This document shows positions 1 through 11,989 of a stretch of 64,000 bases of DNA, in pieces. Numbering within the stretch: position 1 is the stretch's first letter; every line of letters starts with the position of its first letter. A program made the position numbers and the translations under genes. The DNA lies in assembly GCF_029784155.1 (NCBI RefSeq), contig NW_026598478.1, positions 1 to 64,000 of the forward strand, in the 5' to 3' direction. Source of the stretch: Uranotaenia lowii. Lineage: Eukaryota > Arthropoda > Insecta > Diptera > Culicidae. The notes beneath the pieces are model-generated. The model saw only the letters and a program-made list of their open reading frames with translations, did not search any database and was not told the DNA's origin.

Positions 1-1049
1 GCTCTGCCCACCACCGCTAAGCTTTTCCATGAAGGGCACCCGGATCCTTGGAAATATTCCATGGCCATCCTCCGTGTGGCGCACTCTTCGCTCGACGTTC
101 AAACTCTCTAACTGAATGTATTTCTTTTCCCAAGCTGAATTGGAACTACGTAAAATTTCGTTGAACACAATCAGTGCTCCATGAATTCGATCATCTCGGT
201 TGAAACCTTTTTCTCTCGTTGGAAGTTCCTGGAAACATTCGATGGCATTATCGTAGCAATGATTGTACCTGAAAAGAAAACAAGATTTTATTGGTTTATT
301 TTTTCGAACTTGTTACAACACTCGTACTTACCACTGAGGGTTATTGTTTTGCTTAGTCCCCTCTCTTTGAGAAGTAACAATCAACGCTGCTCGTAATGCT
401 TGTCCAGCTCCTTCTCGAATCATTGGTTTAGGATCTTTGATGGCAACGAAAATGTGCTCGAAGAAACTTCCCACTTGTTGATAGAAAAACGTTGGCATAA
501 CTACGGCCAATTCCCTGAGCACCAACACGGCAGCATGGCGTTTGCCCTCAGTGCGTTCTTCCGTCAACCATTCAAATGCTCGTTTAATATCGAATTCAAA
601 TGATTCGGCACCTTTAGACCCGGGTAAGAGGGCCAGTTTAACCAGTACTTTAGCGGCCAATTCCATAACACATACGTCACTTGACGGAAGCAAATTTCGA
701 AGGTTGTTGGAGTACCGTGAGATACGGGTTGTAGTATTGACCACATCACCACTGATAAGGCAACCTTTAAGCGAGTAATATTCGTTATACAAGGTCAAAA
801 AAAAAAACAGGCAATTTCATTGAACTTACGTATAGCGAGGACACCTCCTTTTTTATCATTCGTATCCGCACTTGACAACATTTCAAAAATATGGTGATTA
901 AATTCCTCGAAAAAGGTCAAAAGATCCTCTGGCTGCATTTCACGCAGTTCCGTTTTCACGTACAACGACAGCTCTTGGGCGGTCTTATTTTGAACATCTT
1001 TGTCGCGGCTCTTTAAGCCGCTAACAAATTGCAGCACCACATTTGACAT
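1..1049 (-). CDS. Tor: Target of rapamycin (TOR) kinase, N-terminal exons (partial)
   Basis: TOR is the PI3K-related Ser/Thr kinase at the core of TORC1 and TORC2, which couple nutrients and insulin signalling to growth. Only the N-terminal HEAT-repeat part is here. Coding exons on the minus strand are 1049-830, 764-332 and 268-1 (continues outside). The introns of 65 and 63 bp both have GT-AG ends, and phases agree: 220 + 433 nt leaves two bases (TG) that are completed by the first base of exon 3 to give Trp. Recognisable TOR segments include FVSGLKSRDKDVQNK, TELREMQPEDL, FNHHIFEMLSS, the block RNLLPSSDVCVMELA, EGKRHAAVLVLRELA and NRDDRIHGALIVFNE. The start at 1049 was chosen because homology begins at MSNVVLQF. 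The frame stays open upstream to 1139 but without TOR-like residues. No disruption is visible. Confidence 0.92.
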
Positions 1050-1745
1050 GCTGAATAAGCTGTACGCTAGAAATGTACAAAAAAAAAAAGAACCCAGCTG
1101 ATGAACGAAAATAGCAAATACGCGAATATTTACAAACAAACCGGCTCGCGCTATGTAAACAATCGACGAATTAACGGGGGTGGTGGGGTTGGCGGGGAGG
1201 CGGGATCAAAACAATCGACGAACGCCAGCACCCTCAATCGATGAAAATCTATTTTATTTTTCTTTTTCCAAGCGTGGCTGTCAGACTGAACTGAAAAAAC
1301 TATTTTTCGACTTGAATTTCACTTTTCCTTTGCTGCCTTCACCTACATTCAATGCACCGGCACCTAGTCTCACTTTTTCAACAGTTTTCACTCAGTTTAG
1401 ACATCTTTTTTGGGCTTTATTTCAAGTTTTTCCGCAAAATTTTATCACGTACGACCTGCTTGCTGGCACACCGTTTGTTGTTTGTCGAACAGCGGTGCCA
1501 GTTTATTTTATTTTGATGACGGTTAAAAATGACAGTTCGCGATTCCCAGATAGAAAAATGTTGGTCCGAGATCGGTCTGAGTTTCGGCCATTCATCGGAT
1601 GAACCTTCGTGGTACTAAATCCATTTTTAATGACATTGTTTTTTAAATTTAACAAAAAACAGCACAGAATTGTTCTTAAATTTCATTATTTTTTTCTTTT
1701 TGATAGGAATGTATCACATGAGGGTCATTCTTCATCATAATTGAG
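1050..1745. other. Tor upstream region
   Basis: This stretch lies immediately upstream of the Tor start codon and must contain its 5' UTR and probably its promoter. I see no TATA box at a convincing position. There is a G-rich stretch at about 1176-1206, and the motif CAATCGACGAA occurs twice, near 1162 and 1211. The open frame at 1180-1602 on the plus strand has no recognisable domain and is not called as a gene. Confidence 0.4.
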
Positions 1746-1860
1746 GCCTAGGATCAGAGGGGTGCAAGTGTCAAACTTATCAATTTTGACTAAGGTATAC
1801 GAAACTATTCATTTTATTCCAATTTATATTTGGTTTCAAACTCAGTTTTTTTCATAGTTT
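1746..1860 (+). repeat. Dispersed repeat, copy 1 (GATCAGAGGGGTGCAAGTG)
   Basis: The segment starting GGATCAGAGGGGTG-CAAGTGTCAA recurs with substitutions at 3763 and, more diverged, at 55068, always on the same strand. Each copy is followed by a similar AT-rich stretch containing ATTTGA or TTTTGA and CGATT-like words. The CAGAGGG start resembles hAT termini, but no inverted partner was found, so the family is unassigned. Confidence 0.45.
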
Positions 1861-1879
1861 TCCAATAAAGTGGCTCATT

Positions 1880-2613
1880 TACATATCACTGGCCTTTCAC
1901 TTCAATTTTAAGTGACCGAGTCAATATTCACTGATTCATCACTTGAGTTTTAAATTACCGACACTGAATGTTTTTGATGCTCACTTCAAATTCACCTAAC
2001 CGGTCACAAGTCAATTTCTTTGCCCATCACTCAAAATTCAAGTGAATTTTTGCATAACGAATGTCAACAATTTCGGGATTGATTGTTTTATCGTGGTTTG
2101 GAAAAGAAACAACAAATTTGTATTTTAGATGTAGGTGCAGAATTGGAGAAATTTATATGATTTTTAACAGTTGCAGTTTTCAAGAGCTGACAGGACAGAC
2201 ACATTTTGTGAATCGGATAACACGTCGTAGTGGCCTTCTTCAAAGCAATCAGGTTCCGGATATGCTTTGCGATGATGATTTATTTTGGAAAAATTCAAGT
2301 GCAGTAGTAAGTGGTAATTGGTATCATGAAAACTAAAAAAAATGACCATTTAAATTTTTTTATATTATTATTTCAGGAAACAGCAACCAGAAGGAAAGAT
2401 AATGAGTTTCTTACTTTGTATTTTGAATAAATAATTGTTCTGAATTCAAATTTGATTCATGTTTGAATAAAATTTCACCTAAGAACGACTAAAACTGAAA
2501 GATATTAATGACCTGAGTAAACATTTGTAATTCACTTCGCAGCTTACTTGAAATTCACTTGACCGGTCACCAGAGTGATTTCCACTTGACGGTCACTTAG
2601 CAGGGGGATGGCA
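1880..2613. mobile_element. Unclassified TE-like region rich in TCACTT motifs
   Basis: Both flanks of this block (about 1890-2050 and 2525-2613) are crowded with TCACTT / AAGTGA words, often as CGGTCAC or TTGACCGGTCAC. Such subterminal motif clusters are typical of DNA transposons, where transposase binds them. The right edge ends with a short inverted pair around CAGGGGGATGGCACCCTG. I could not find a matching left terminus or a target-site duplication, so the borders are approximate. A possible spliced coding fragment lies inside (2177-2430). Confidence 0.4.
2177..2430 (+). pseudogene. Possible last two exons of an unknown TE or host gene
   Basis: A candidate exon runs 2177-2306 between an acceptor (TTGCAG) and a donor (GTAAGT). 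A second runs 2377-2430 after TATTATTTCAG. The 70-bp intron between them keeps the reading frame, and the joined peptide ends with ...KDNEFLTLYFE and a TAA that overlaps an AATAAA signal. The peptide contains TGQTHFVNRITRRSG and VPDMLCDDDLFW, which I do not recognise. The gene-like architecture is inferred only from splice signals and frame, and chance is possible. Confidence 0.25.
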
Positions 2614-3289
2614 CCCTGATTCTTCTTGAGAGCAAGATTCTTTTTCTTCTTTTCTATCCATCGGCAGAGACGTTTATGGCATTTTCTTCTCAAAGCAGTA
2701 CAGAGTTGAAAAAGTCAAAATTTCAACCAATGAGGAACCAGAATGATTGTTGTGTCAGTGTGCCAACCACACTTCTTCATCAGTTGACATTTAGTTCGGG
2801 TCCTTGTCAATTAAATTTCAGGTTTGTTTGAAGCCCAAAAAATGTTGGCCCCCAAACATTGATGGTTGTCAAATTACATGAAAAAAGCCTGGTATGAATA
2901 AAGCTCTAGTAATTGCTTTTGCTATTTTCGAGCAGGTTTGTGAGTCAAATATGTGCTTCGAACAGCATGCATATTTTAAATCCGGAGCTGCTTGAAAGTA
3001 AATGTTCTACTCTGCTTTCTCATATCTAGTTGAACAAATGCTTTCAAATTTTGCCATTCTAAATTTCGAGCTAAGTAAAAGCTATCGAAGCAATTGCTAT
3101 TTTCTTATTCATACCACCTAGAGTGCTGGGATGCCATATACCCCTGTCACCTAAAGTTCACATGAATTTATTGTCAATGAGTTAAAACCTAATTTTTCGA
3201 ACTGGTGATTGGCAACCTTGCCAACCAGCGACGATGAAAAATGTATCAAACACCTCGCCAATCGGCAACCCTTTCTTTTGTTTGGTTCC
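2614..3289. other. AT-rich intergenic region, no gene seen
   Basis: No convincing coding frame or RNA gene is visible. The sequence reads as decayed repeat. The segment around 3118-3160 (GTGCTGGGATGCC followed by CCCCTGTCACC) resembles a transposon end, but it has no partner I can identify. Confidence 0.4.
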
Positions 3290-3475
3290 TACTTTTGGAA
3301 GATGTTTGATGTTTTTCTGGTCAACATGAAATGTCGTCAGTGATGTCACCGTCGCTGATGTTGACGAAAACTCCGGTTTAGGGATTCAGCGACAATACCT
3401 ATGGGCAAAATTCACTCCAGATGTCACTTACATTTTAAGTGAAAATTATTTTCAGTGTAATTGAAACTGCTTGAA
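3290..3475 (-). repeat. MITE-like dispersed repeat (partner at 47.57-47.87 kb)
   Basis: Read on the minus strand this segment starts CACTGAAAATAATTTTCACTT and contains the words GAATCCCTAAACCGGAGTTT, AGCGACGGTGACATCACTGA and CATGTTGACCAGA. The same words in the same order, with substitutions, are found on the plus strand at about 47566-47830. That is clear evidence for two copies of one interspersed family in opposite orientation. It has no coding capacity. Confidence 0.6.
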
Positions 3476-3762
3476 TTTGGAAAAACAAACGAAAAATCGA
3501 GCATCTCCTCCCATTGCATCTGTTTGCATTTTTCAAATAGTCATGCTTTATTTGATTGTTAGGAGTAGGACTAGCTAATGCTTTGCTTAAGAAAGTTTGA
3601 TAAAGCACGAAGGACATTAACTTTGCACCTGCTTCAGAATAAAAACATTCATGCCAATCGCCTCACGAAACTGCTCGAAAATAACAAAAATGATTACTAG
3701 CGCTTTATTAATATCACTTCTTATAAATATTGTTTTGCAAATAAATTGAAATTAAGCCCCTC

Positions 3763-3990
3763 AGGATCAGAGGGATGTAAGTGTCAATCAAATTTGAGTT
3801 AAGTATTTGTACCAATCGATTCTTCATGTTTCAATCGAGTACATTTAGTGCAAATATCAGATGCGCTTTAGTCAATATCTTATCCTATACTCTTAAAGGT
3901 AATCTATCCAATTCAGCTCTAAAATGTTTTAGGGAATTATCTTGGTATAATGATCCTTATTTTTCGAGTTATGTACGTGACGTGAAATGA
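3763..3990 (+). repeat. Dispersed repeat, copy 2
   Basis: This is the second copy of the family that begins near 1746. It starts GGATCAGAGGGATGTAAGTG and continues with ATCAAATTTGAGTTAAG. It ends a short distance from the hAT transposase gene, and it is not clear whether it is part of that element's terminus or an older neighbour. No matching inverted sequence was found to the right of the hAT gene. Confidence 0.4.
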
Positions 3991-4059
3991 GAAAAGAATA
4001 TTTTCGGACACAACATAAAAAAACAAATTTATCAAACTAATAACCAAACTCTTTTATTG

Positions 4060-6570
4060 TTATACATTACTGAATAATATTTTTTTCACTTTACTTAACA
4101 TGTCCACATTTAATTTAACCATCAGAATATTTTCCATGGTTTGAGTGTCCAGATCCATGCGTATGTCGGAGAGATAGAGAGCCAATGCACTAAAACTTCT
4201 TTCAACAGATACTTGCGAAGAGGGAGTTCCAAGTACAACCATGGCAACTTCATGCAGCTCAGGATACGTGCTTTTACGGGCAACCCAATGACTCCATACG
4301 TCGTAAGAACTTGGCTGTCTTGCTTCGATATCTAGCTGCCTCAGCTGAACTTCGAACGGTGTCGCACTTTCTCCAAACATCAACGAATCACTGGCTAATC
4401 TATTTGTGATGTAATCATCAACAGATAGCAGTTTTTCCGTTTTTATTTCCATGGTGGTCGTAAGGTTTTTATCTGAATATGAGGTCGGTTTCAAGTTTTG
4501 CATTTTTTTCAAAAGCTTGCATATATATCGCTGAAAAGTTCGTTAAACAAGAAAAGATATTATTTACTTTTATGTCAAGCAATACGAAAATAGAATACAA
4601 ATATTTATCACAGTGATACGTCAATATTTTTTCCTTATTCTAACAAATCGTTCTTTAAACTTACCTGAACGTGAACTTTCTCACTTGCAGAAAATATATG
4701 AGACCCCAGAAAATTAAGTCTCGGATCTAAATATATGGCCGCTTGGACCACCTCGTTCTCCATAAGATTTTTAAGCCGCTCATTAAGGGCTTTCAAAAGG
4801 GGGCCGCTAAATAGATTACTTTCCTTGGACTGCTCCACTTGAACCATAGCTCCAATCCACAGAATATAAAAATCACTGAGGCCTAAATGCCTTCTTTGCA
4901 TATCCTTGATTAATTTATGTATATGACGAAAGGCATTAACAAAATCGTGCATGAAAATCCATTGGTCTTCCCGAAAAGCTGAAAAAGAAAAACATTCAAT
5001 ATTTTTTTAATTTAAATTTAGATTATTATACTTACTGAGCTCACTGAACTCTTCTGCGAGACCTCGGAAAAATTTCTCTTGTTTCGTAACGACCTTCATC
5101 ATTTTGTACCGCCCCGACCATCGCGTAAAACACCACAACGGTGGATGCTGTGCTTCGTGCTTATTGAAGTAGAATTGGTATTCCGTTTTTCTTGAATCTT
5201 TTATTATAGTTGTAATTTCTTTTATGAAGTGGTAATTTTTTTCAATCACTTCTGTTACGGCGAGCTGCAGAGTATGTACACAACAGCGGATTATTTCAAC
5301 CTGACCACGGAACTCTTCGACAACGGAGTCTACGATACACTGACAATGTTCATCTGCAGCGTCCTCGATGAAAATTTCGTCGTTGTTGCTATTGGTCACT
5401 GATTCAATATCTTCCTGCAATTCTTTGACAGCCGCTATCATATTGGACCCGTTATCCGTTGTTACCGTAAATATTTGATCAGTGGTAATTCCAAATTCTT
5501 TGAGAATATCGATTATTTTCTCTTTCAAAATCATGGCAGGTTGGCTCTGTCTAGCCTCGACCACTCCTGAGGAATAAAAAGTAAAGAAATTGTGATTTTA
5601 ACATCAAATCTTATATTCGATAATTGGAAATTGTTGCTAAAACTAGTAAAGACCAAAATTTTAATTTTAAACGGTAAATATTGCTGTCGGATTTGGAATC
5701 CAGATTCAGAGTTTATAACTAAAATGACTAAAGACCAAACAATTTTTTCTAGACCGAGATATATTCGTAAGATAGATAGATTCTGAAGCCACTGCATCTA
5801 AATTCAGATTCAATTTCAGAATTAAGAATCAGAATTCAGATTGAGAATAATTGAGGAAGAATTTAGATTCAGAATTGGGAATGTTGGCTTTCAGATTCAT
5901 CACTTGAATTTGTTTTGTTGAACAATTTGCAATCACAAAAAAATATTTCATACTCACCTATGGTTCGAATAACAATTTGGCCACTTGTCTCGTACTGTAT
6001 ATTCACCCCCAGAACGTGACGCGATCGACGGGAAGCCGAATCTATTTTCAGGGAAACTAATTTGCCACGCACTTCATTCATGATGCCCCTTTTCATTTCA
6101 CGAGATGCAGCTTCCACTTGAAATTTTACGTTGACTTGATCAAATTCTAAGCCCAACGCGTCTGAAAGCGGGCTCAAAATCATTCTCATTCCTTCCCACC
6201 CAAAACAAGCAAGAGGGAGATTATGTTTCGTCACCAGCTTTAGGCAAGCTTCTAAAACTTCCGCTTTAGAAAGATGCACACTGATTTTCGAAGTCCTCGC
6301 TACTTTCTCCGGTGGTTGATCTCCGTCCCGGAATAGGTGATGTTCCAGAGCTTCCGTAGGATGCACGCTGCGGAAATGTCTTATAAAATTTCCGATATCA
6401 CATTTCGGACCTCGTTGTGTGTATAGGCAACCGGAAAACTGATCTATGGCGCAACTGAACAAGCGCTCCTCCTTCCCATTTCTGCTCTTGCTGGAAGTAC
6501 CTTCGGATGTCACGATGAATCGTTCAGCAATTTGGCTGAACAATCGTTTTTTGGAGCCTGAATTTTCCAT
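4060..6570 (-). CDS. hAT-superfamily transposase, four exons, apparently intact
   Basis: This is a cut-and-paste DNA transposase. Exons on the minus strand are 6570-5958, 5566-5036, 4978-4665 and 4530-4060, and all three introns have GT-AG ends. The phases (1, 1, 0) join to 643 codons including the stop, about 642 residues, with no internal stop. The N-terminus has a BED-like zinc finger (C...C with HFRSVH, about residues 40-70). The catalytic region contains TTDNGSNM (first Asp) and the hAT motif RCCVHTLQLAV. The C-terminal dimerisation region carries SSQVSVERSFSAL with the catalytic Glu. Family-sized hAT transposases are about 600-700 residues, so the length is normal. I did not find the terminal inverted repeats or the 8-bp duplication, so whether the element is complete is unknown. 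Confidence 0.85.
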
Positions 6571-8589
6571 TTTTTTGATGGCTTGTGCTTCTTCCGACGA
6601 TCACTTGTAGAATGGTTTAGAAATTGGTCTTTTTCTCACAATCACAACCAGGTAATAGGTATTATTGACCAGAACGGGAAAATTTCAGGAAGGTCAATGA
6701 TGATTACATTTGAAAAACAATCAGTCCCAGCAAGCCACTCTCACAATCCCTACCTATGACAAGCAGGCGCACGAAATTTGCACTCTCTTCCTATGCGTTG
6801 AATATCAAGCCAATGAAATTTTCATCATCAGCTTTGATTATAGACTGGTAAAGACGCTGGCGGGAGCAAACTCGGCCTGTCACTTGCTGGATCCAAACGA
6901 ACATTCTTCAAGAATGTTCAAGCTTTTGCATGACTTTCCAAATTTCAAAATGTACAATTATTTTTTGGTTTTGTGAAAAACATGATATTTGTGTAACTTT
7001 TATATAATTTAGTAAAAAATAAAATCTTTGAGACTTACGCAAATTTTACTTACAGCTTCGTAAAATGCAATACTTCACCATGATGATGGCTGATCAAGAG
7101 AGGTTCGTCAATATGTCGAATTTCGCCATCTTGAAAAAGTGAATTGACGTAGCATCGGTCTGTTTGAAAGATAAAAGAAATATGCTATTCTACTACAAGG
7201 AATATCTAAATAAGGTAGTGTCGAGAGCCATATTGGATTTTTTTTGTGACGTCACAAAAACGATTGTATCGAAAATTTATGTGAGGATGGTAGGAATTTC
7301 AAAGAAAAACACGTTTTAAAACGAAATCGAATTCCAATTCCATTTCTATTTTGTTGTAGGGCCTCTCTTTGATTATGTAATGGAGTTTTTTGGTCCTTTG
7401 AAGATTGCATCATGGTTTTTTTCTTAATTTATTAATGAATGCAATGTCGCCTTGAAGCTAAAACGTACAAAAATGAAGAAAATATCAACTTCAAAAAGGT
7501 CTAGCTGGTAGATATTGAGTGTTTAACTGATTGTCATGATTTTAATCCAACCGGTTTACCATATACAATTCTGATGTAGAACAATTAACATTAATTCATG
7601 ATTGTTAACTCAGTTTACTAAAATGCCAATAAAAGATTCTGTTTTTGTATAAAAAATTGTGTTTTGATCACTTTATTGTAATGTTATTGTAATGAGGAGC
7701 TTAAAATGCACTGACTTGAACATTTTCATGGAAGACTTGAAACTAATTTTAAAGTTTTGCACATTTCAGTGGTGAAAATCCACCATTTTTTAGAACTTCG
7801 ATGATCTATTTTATAGAAAAAATATTTGAAAATGAAACTTTTTTTGTACCCATCTTGAAGAGCAAGAATCCTTCTACAATAGCATGTATTCAAAGTGGAA
7901 AATTTCCTGCAGATTCTTCGAATTATCATCGAAAAAGAAAATTTTCCTAGTAAATTAACAGATTTTTCGTGATTGTGACGTCTCAGTCTGTACCAATACT
8001 AGAGCAGGGCTGCCTTGGCACTACCTTCTTTAAATATTCCTTGATTCTACTATGCTTATGGAAGGGTAGTATCCAGTCCACCTACACAATATTCAGAAAC
8101 AAACATCCTAGCAGAACGAGTGCTAATTTTCACTTCGAGTTCGGCTAATGAAAATTTACTTTCGTGTGTTTTCATTGAATTCGGTCTGGTTCCACTCACT
8201 GGAACGAAGCAATCATTGGATGGAGCATCAGCATCAGCAGCCGGTCTCGTTGATGATGGGTTTCAACCGTCGCTTATTCATGACAATCAATTCTCGCTAC
8301 AAAGAAAGAAGCTCTAGTTATACCTACATTGGCAAACGAAAGACTTTCAGCGAGAGCCAGATGGCTAAAGAGACTACATAGTACCTAGGTAGCAAGCCAA
8401 TGAGGTACATGCATAAACATTGGTAGCAAGCAACATAAAGAATGATGACTCAGGGTAGCCGAGCTGCGTGATGATGATGGTTGTTTGTTTTTCATTTTCA
8501 TTCGTTTTCAAGTATCAGCGTTCGCCGGTCGATGTTTTGCTAGTGACAGAACATATTATTTTCATTCAGCACATATTTATATTCCACTA
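6571..8589. other. Intergenic, repeat-derived, no gene recognised
   Basis: The first part probably contains the hAT promoter and terminus. A segment from about 7218 to 7990 is bounded by GTGACGTCAC (7249-7258) and the related GTGACGTCTCAG (near 7976), which may be the degenerate ends of one MITE. The open frame at 6710-6976 (88 codons) has no features I recognise and is not called. Confidence 0.35.
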
Positions 8590-9437
8590 GGGGGAAGTGT
8601 TCCTAAATGCGCATATTGTGTAATGCGCATACAGCCGATTGACGAAATGGCTGATATCTCAACATATCTAACCAGTGCAGATTGAGGGTATTCCGCTTTT
8701 GACACATGGCATGAATTTTTTTTTATTGTTATACAAAGTCTAAAAAATTCAAAAAAGATTTTTAACAATTTTGTTAAAATATATTGAACTTTAATACTCG
8801 TGCGTACAGAATCTGTAAATAAAAAGGTTAATGGCTTTACTTTCTAATTCATCTGAAAATAAAAAAAAAAACACCAAATTTAAGCTTTTAGCAAAGTTAT
8901 AAATTATAAGTTATAAGGAAGATAGAGAAATAAGAGACAGGTTTTGAATGCCCATATCAGGTAGGTTGAAGAAAGATAAATAGAAAAAAGTTACTTTTCA
9001 TCATTGAAACGTTTAATCTACGCTATAATAATTAGAGTCTAATAACAACCTTACAGTGAAAATGCAAGAGCTTAATACTGGTCTGATAAAAATATGATAG
9101 GAACAAAAAATTACCATGAAATAAGGCTATTTGGCATTTCTAAGCTTATTTTATGCAAAAGAATTTGTGATATATAAAATTTCGCCAAAATTTCAGCTTT
9201 AGCGTGTCCCTGCCAAAAGTTTCTACCATTTTCAATTAAATTATATGAAAATATAGCAAGTGAAACCGAAATTAAGCTAAAAACATAAATTTGCTCATTC
9301 AGCCCGCCCGGTTTCAGAAATAAAAAAAAACATTTTCTCAAAAACTGTAAGAGATTTTAAAAGAAAAATTGCTCTAACGTATATAATACAAATGTCCGCT
9401 CCTGTGCATTCCTTAGTAGGCGCATTTAGCCCGCCGC
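8590..9437 (+). mobile_element. TA-flanked MITE, 'ATGCGCAT' family, copy 1
   Basis: The 848-bp element is flanked on both sides by TA (8588-8589 and 9438-9439). The left end reads GGGGGAAGTGTTCCTAAATG, and the right end, inverted, shares CTAAATGCGC. A second full copy lies in reverse orientation at 59958-60738, sharing the same end and internal words such as ACAGAATCTGTAAA. A partial copy is at 62655-62830. TA duplication and lack of coding suggest a Tc1/mariner-type non-autonomous element (inference). Confidence 0.7.
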
Positions 9438-9439
9438 TA

Positions 9440-10254
9440 CTGGTGTTGTCTACTGTTGTCAAATAGGTATAGTTAAAAAAATCATGACAATTTCTTCCGT
9501 TCGAACATCACGGATCTGAGGAACTGTGATTTTTTTTTAAAGCAAATATTATAGAGTTACCATATCCTGAGACGTAGAAAAAGTAGGTACGTTGTGATCA
9601 TATTTCAAAAGATCTAGGATAAACAGGAGAAACTAGTATATTTCAAGCCATTGCGAGTGCAAGTTTAAATGTAGATTATGAATTAAAAAAAAAACATTCT
9701 TTGTTTATTGTTTATTCTTTGTTTATTATTTTGAGAAAACATACCTATCAGATATTTAAAAATAATGTAGCTCGCCTGGCAATCTTTATTATACCTTCCG
9801 AAATCAGTATTATTTTGTTTCAAATACCAAGATTTCTCTGAATACCTTCTATTTTTTAGTTCATTTATGGATGAAGACAATAGTCTTGTGATACTTCTGT
9901 ATCAATAAATTAATGAATCCCAAATTAATATTTATTATTCAAAACACGATTTTTGAGTTCATTAAATGAACCGCTCCTGGAATGCAAATATTGAATTTCA
10001 AAACTCAAATTTAAGAATTCAAAAACTTGTTTTTTATTTAGTGTATTTTAAGCCAGATTTCCATTGTCCTTTTTTTTAAAATTATTCTTGAATTATTTTT
10101 TTTTTCTAAAATTTTAACATCTGATCTAAGAAAATTCTATTATTAAACAAATTCATCAAATTCCGTTTGTTAAATTTCAAATGCTCAGTTCCAGACTGCA
10201 TTTTTATATAAAAAAAAACTTAATATTTACGTGCTGAATTCCATAACTTCGTAT
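9440..10254. other. AT-rich intergenic, nothing recognised
   Basis: This is low-complexity AT-rich DNA with poly-A/T runs and a duplicated word TTGTTTATT near 9704-9728. No coding, RNA or mobile-element signal was found. Confidence 0.4.
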
Positions 10255-10341
10255 TAGAGATGTGCCGAATATTCGGTCGGCCGAATACCGCCAAAAAACG
10301 GTTAAGCCGAATATTCGGCTTACCTAATAGGCCGAATATTT
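10255..10341. repeat. CCGAATATTCGG palindrome cluster (transposon-end relic)
   Basis: The sequence begins TAGAGATGTGCCGAATATTC and contains two full copies of the 12-bp palindrome CCGAATATTCGG plus partial copies (GGCCGAATA) within about 80 bp. Clustered palindromes next to an AGAGATGTG start are seen at the ends of hAT-type elements in insects (general knowledge). No opposite end was found. Confidence 0.4.
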
Positions 10342-10586
10342 ATTTTTTTAATTTGTACAATAACAGAATTTTCAAATTTTTCAACCGATGTTGGATAAAT
10401 CATAAAATATGCAAAAGTAATGTTGAAAAGCAAACAAACTCTGAAAAAACATATGATTTCTGTAAATCATCTTAGATGTATCCGTGTATCTTTCACATCT
10501 TTCAGCTTTATATTTTTATTATTCCAATTTTTCTTGATATTTCCAGGCTTGCCCATAAATCCATTAAAGAATTCGAGAAAAGTCAG

Positions 10587-10662
10587 AGTTCCAGTCGTGC
10601 GCTCAACGAGAGCGGTCGGTTTTCGTTTCCTCTCCGGTCGGGTGGATGGTGGAATGGAATGT
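10587..10662 (+). repeat. 76-bp direct repeat, copy A
   Basis: This is a relatively GC-rich 76-bp block starting AGTTCCAGTCGTGCGCTCAA and ending GGAATGGAATGT. It is repeated at 11990-12065 with one visible mismatch (GTGCGC against GTGAGC). It stands out from the AT-rich surroundings. Its start resembles the AGTCGTG-type 5' ends of some insect non-LTR retrotransposons, which often hold an internal promoter, but this is inference. Confidence 0.55.
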
Positions 10663-11989
10663 ATAACCTTGTTAGAATTTTGTTTTTGAGCTTCGGGCCG
10701 CAATTTATTGATTGATTGCTTGTAAAATCCTTAAATGATAGTGTGGTGTCGGGTAAAACGAAATTTTAGTGAAGATAATTTCGGTGTTTCATGTGTTACA
10801 GTGATTTGGTAAGAAATTGTGTTTGTGTCTGCATCGTGCTGACGCTTGTAAAACATGTCCGAACATGTCTCAGCAATCGAAGTAGGCGAGCGGCGTCATC
10901 ATTAGAAAGCTGATAAACCCGGTGAGCCAGTTCCAATATCCATTATCTTGTCTGTTCCTCCTTCTTCTCCTCTCCAGTCATTCAAAAGGTTTTTTTTTTT
11001 GTCTATTTCAAATTTATAATTGCGTTAACTTTGGTCTAAGTAGGCGTTTAATATCGTGGGCTAGTGTACGTGTCATAAACATGCATGCTCCGAGGGTTGT
11101 CGCCAGTTCGAAGTTCCGAGTGAATGATATGTTTGCGATGCGGTAGGCTAAAGAAATTTTTAAATAAAATTTACGCTCTCGCCAGGAACAAAGTTGAAAT
11201 CCGAAGTTTTTCATGATTCTTCCTTAAACTAAAACTTGGAAAAGATGTGGTAGTTCTTTTTAAATGATAACTGTGCTTTATGTAATGGTGATAGGACCTC
11301 GCGAGTCGAAGTATGTTTGCATTAGGGCAGGTGTAGAACGGTAGAACAGACTAAGTACCATAAACGGGTATAGTTTCAACACATCTTTTCACGACGTCTT
11401 CATTTTATCTTCTTCTCAATATAATGTAAATAATTTCTTATCAATAACCACAGCAATCACTGACTAAGAAAATAGTCTGTACTTATTTCATTTGTTTTGT
11501 ACGAGGTGTATGTTAGCATTTTGTGTTTTCTATATGATTGAGACTGTAATCATCATTTAGTAGATAAAACTAATATGTTAACTAACTAATAAACTATTCC
11601 ATTTTCATGATTAAATTATTTTTTATAATGCGTAAACCTAGCCGTATGTCATGATAAAATTTCATTCTACAATTTTTGTGTCTCATGAACTTCATATTCG
11701 TGATTTATAACGTTAATTGTAGAATTATTCACCGAAATAGATTTATTGCACAGTTAACTACCAATTATGATTGTAAATAACAGATAACAGATATAACAGA
11801 TTTTGTTCTATAAAGTAGGATGGCGATCAATGCGGTTCCATCGAAGCCCGACCAATCTAATAAAACTTATTAAACAATATTATTCAAACGAAACGAACAC
11901 ACATATAATGATCACATCACATCAGTGAAACTTCATGTTTCTTTGAAGAGATCTAAATTCTACTGAAAACTAAAGCGTACATCTTTCAC
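10663..11989. other. Unassigned sequence between the 76-bp repeats
   Basis: No open frame with recognisable protein content is present. The interval could be the remains of one element bounded by the two 76-bp copies, or unrelated DNA. The first half (10690-11200) has mixed composition, and the second half is AT-rich. Confidence 0.3.

Noticed and set aside
1180..1602. 140-codon plus-strand frame upstream of Tor
   Set aside because: No recognisable domain, F/T/P-rich composition and position in the divergent upstream region suggest chance.
3119..8020. GCTGGGATGCC (3122) and GCAGGGCTGCC (8003) as termini of the hAT element
   Set aside because: Both are in the same orientation rather than inverted and lack matching 8-bp duplications.
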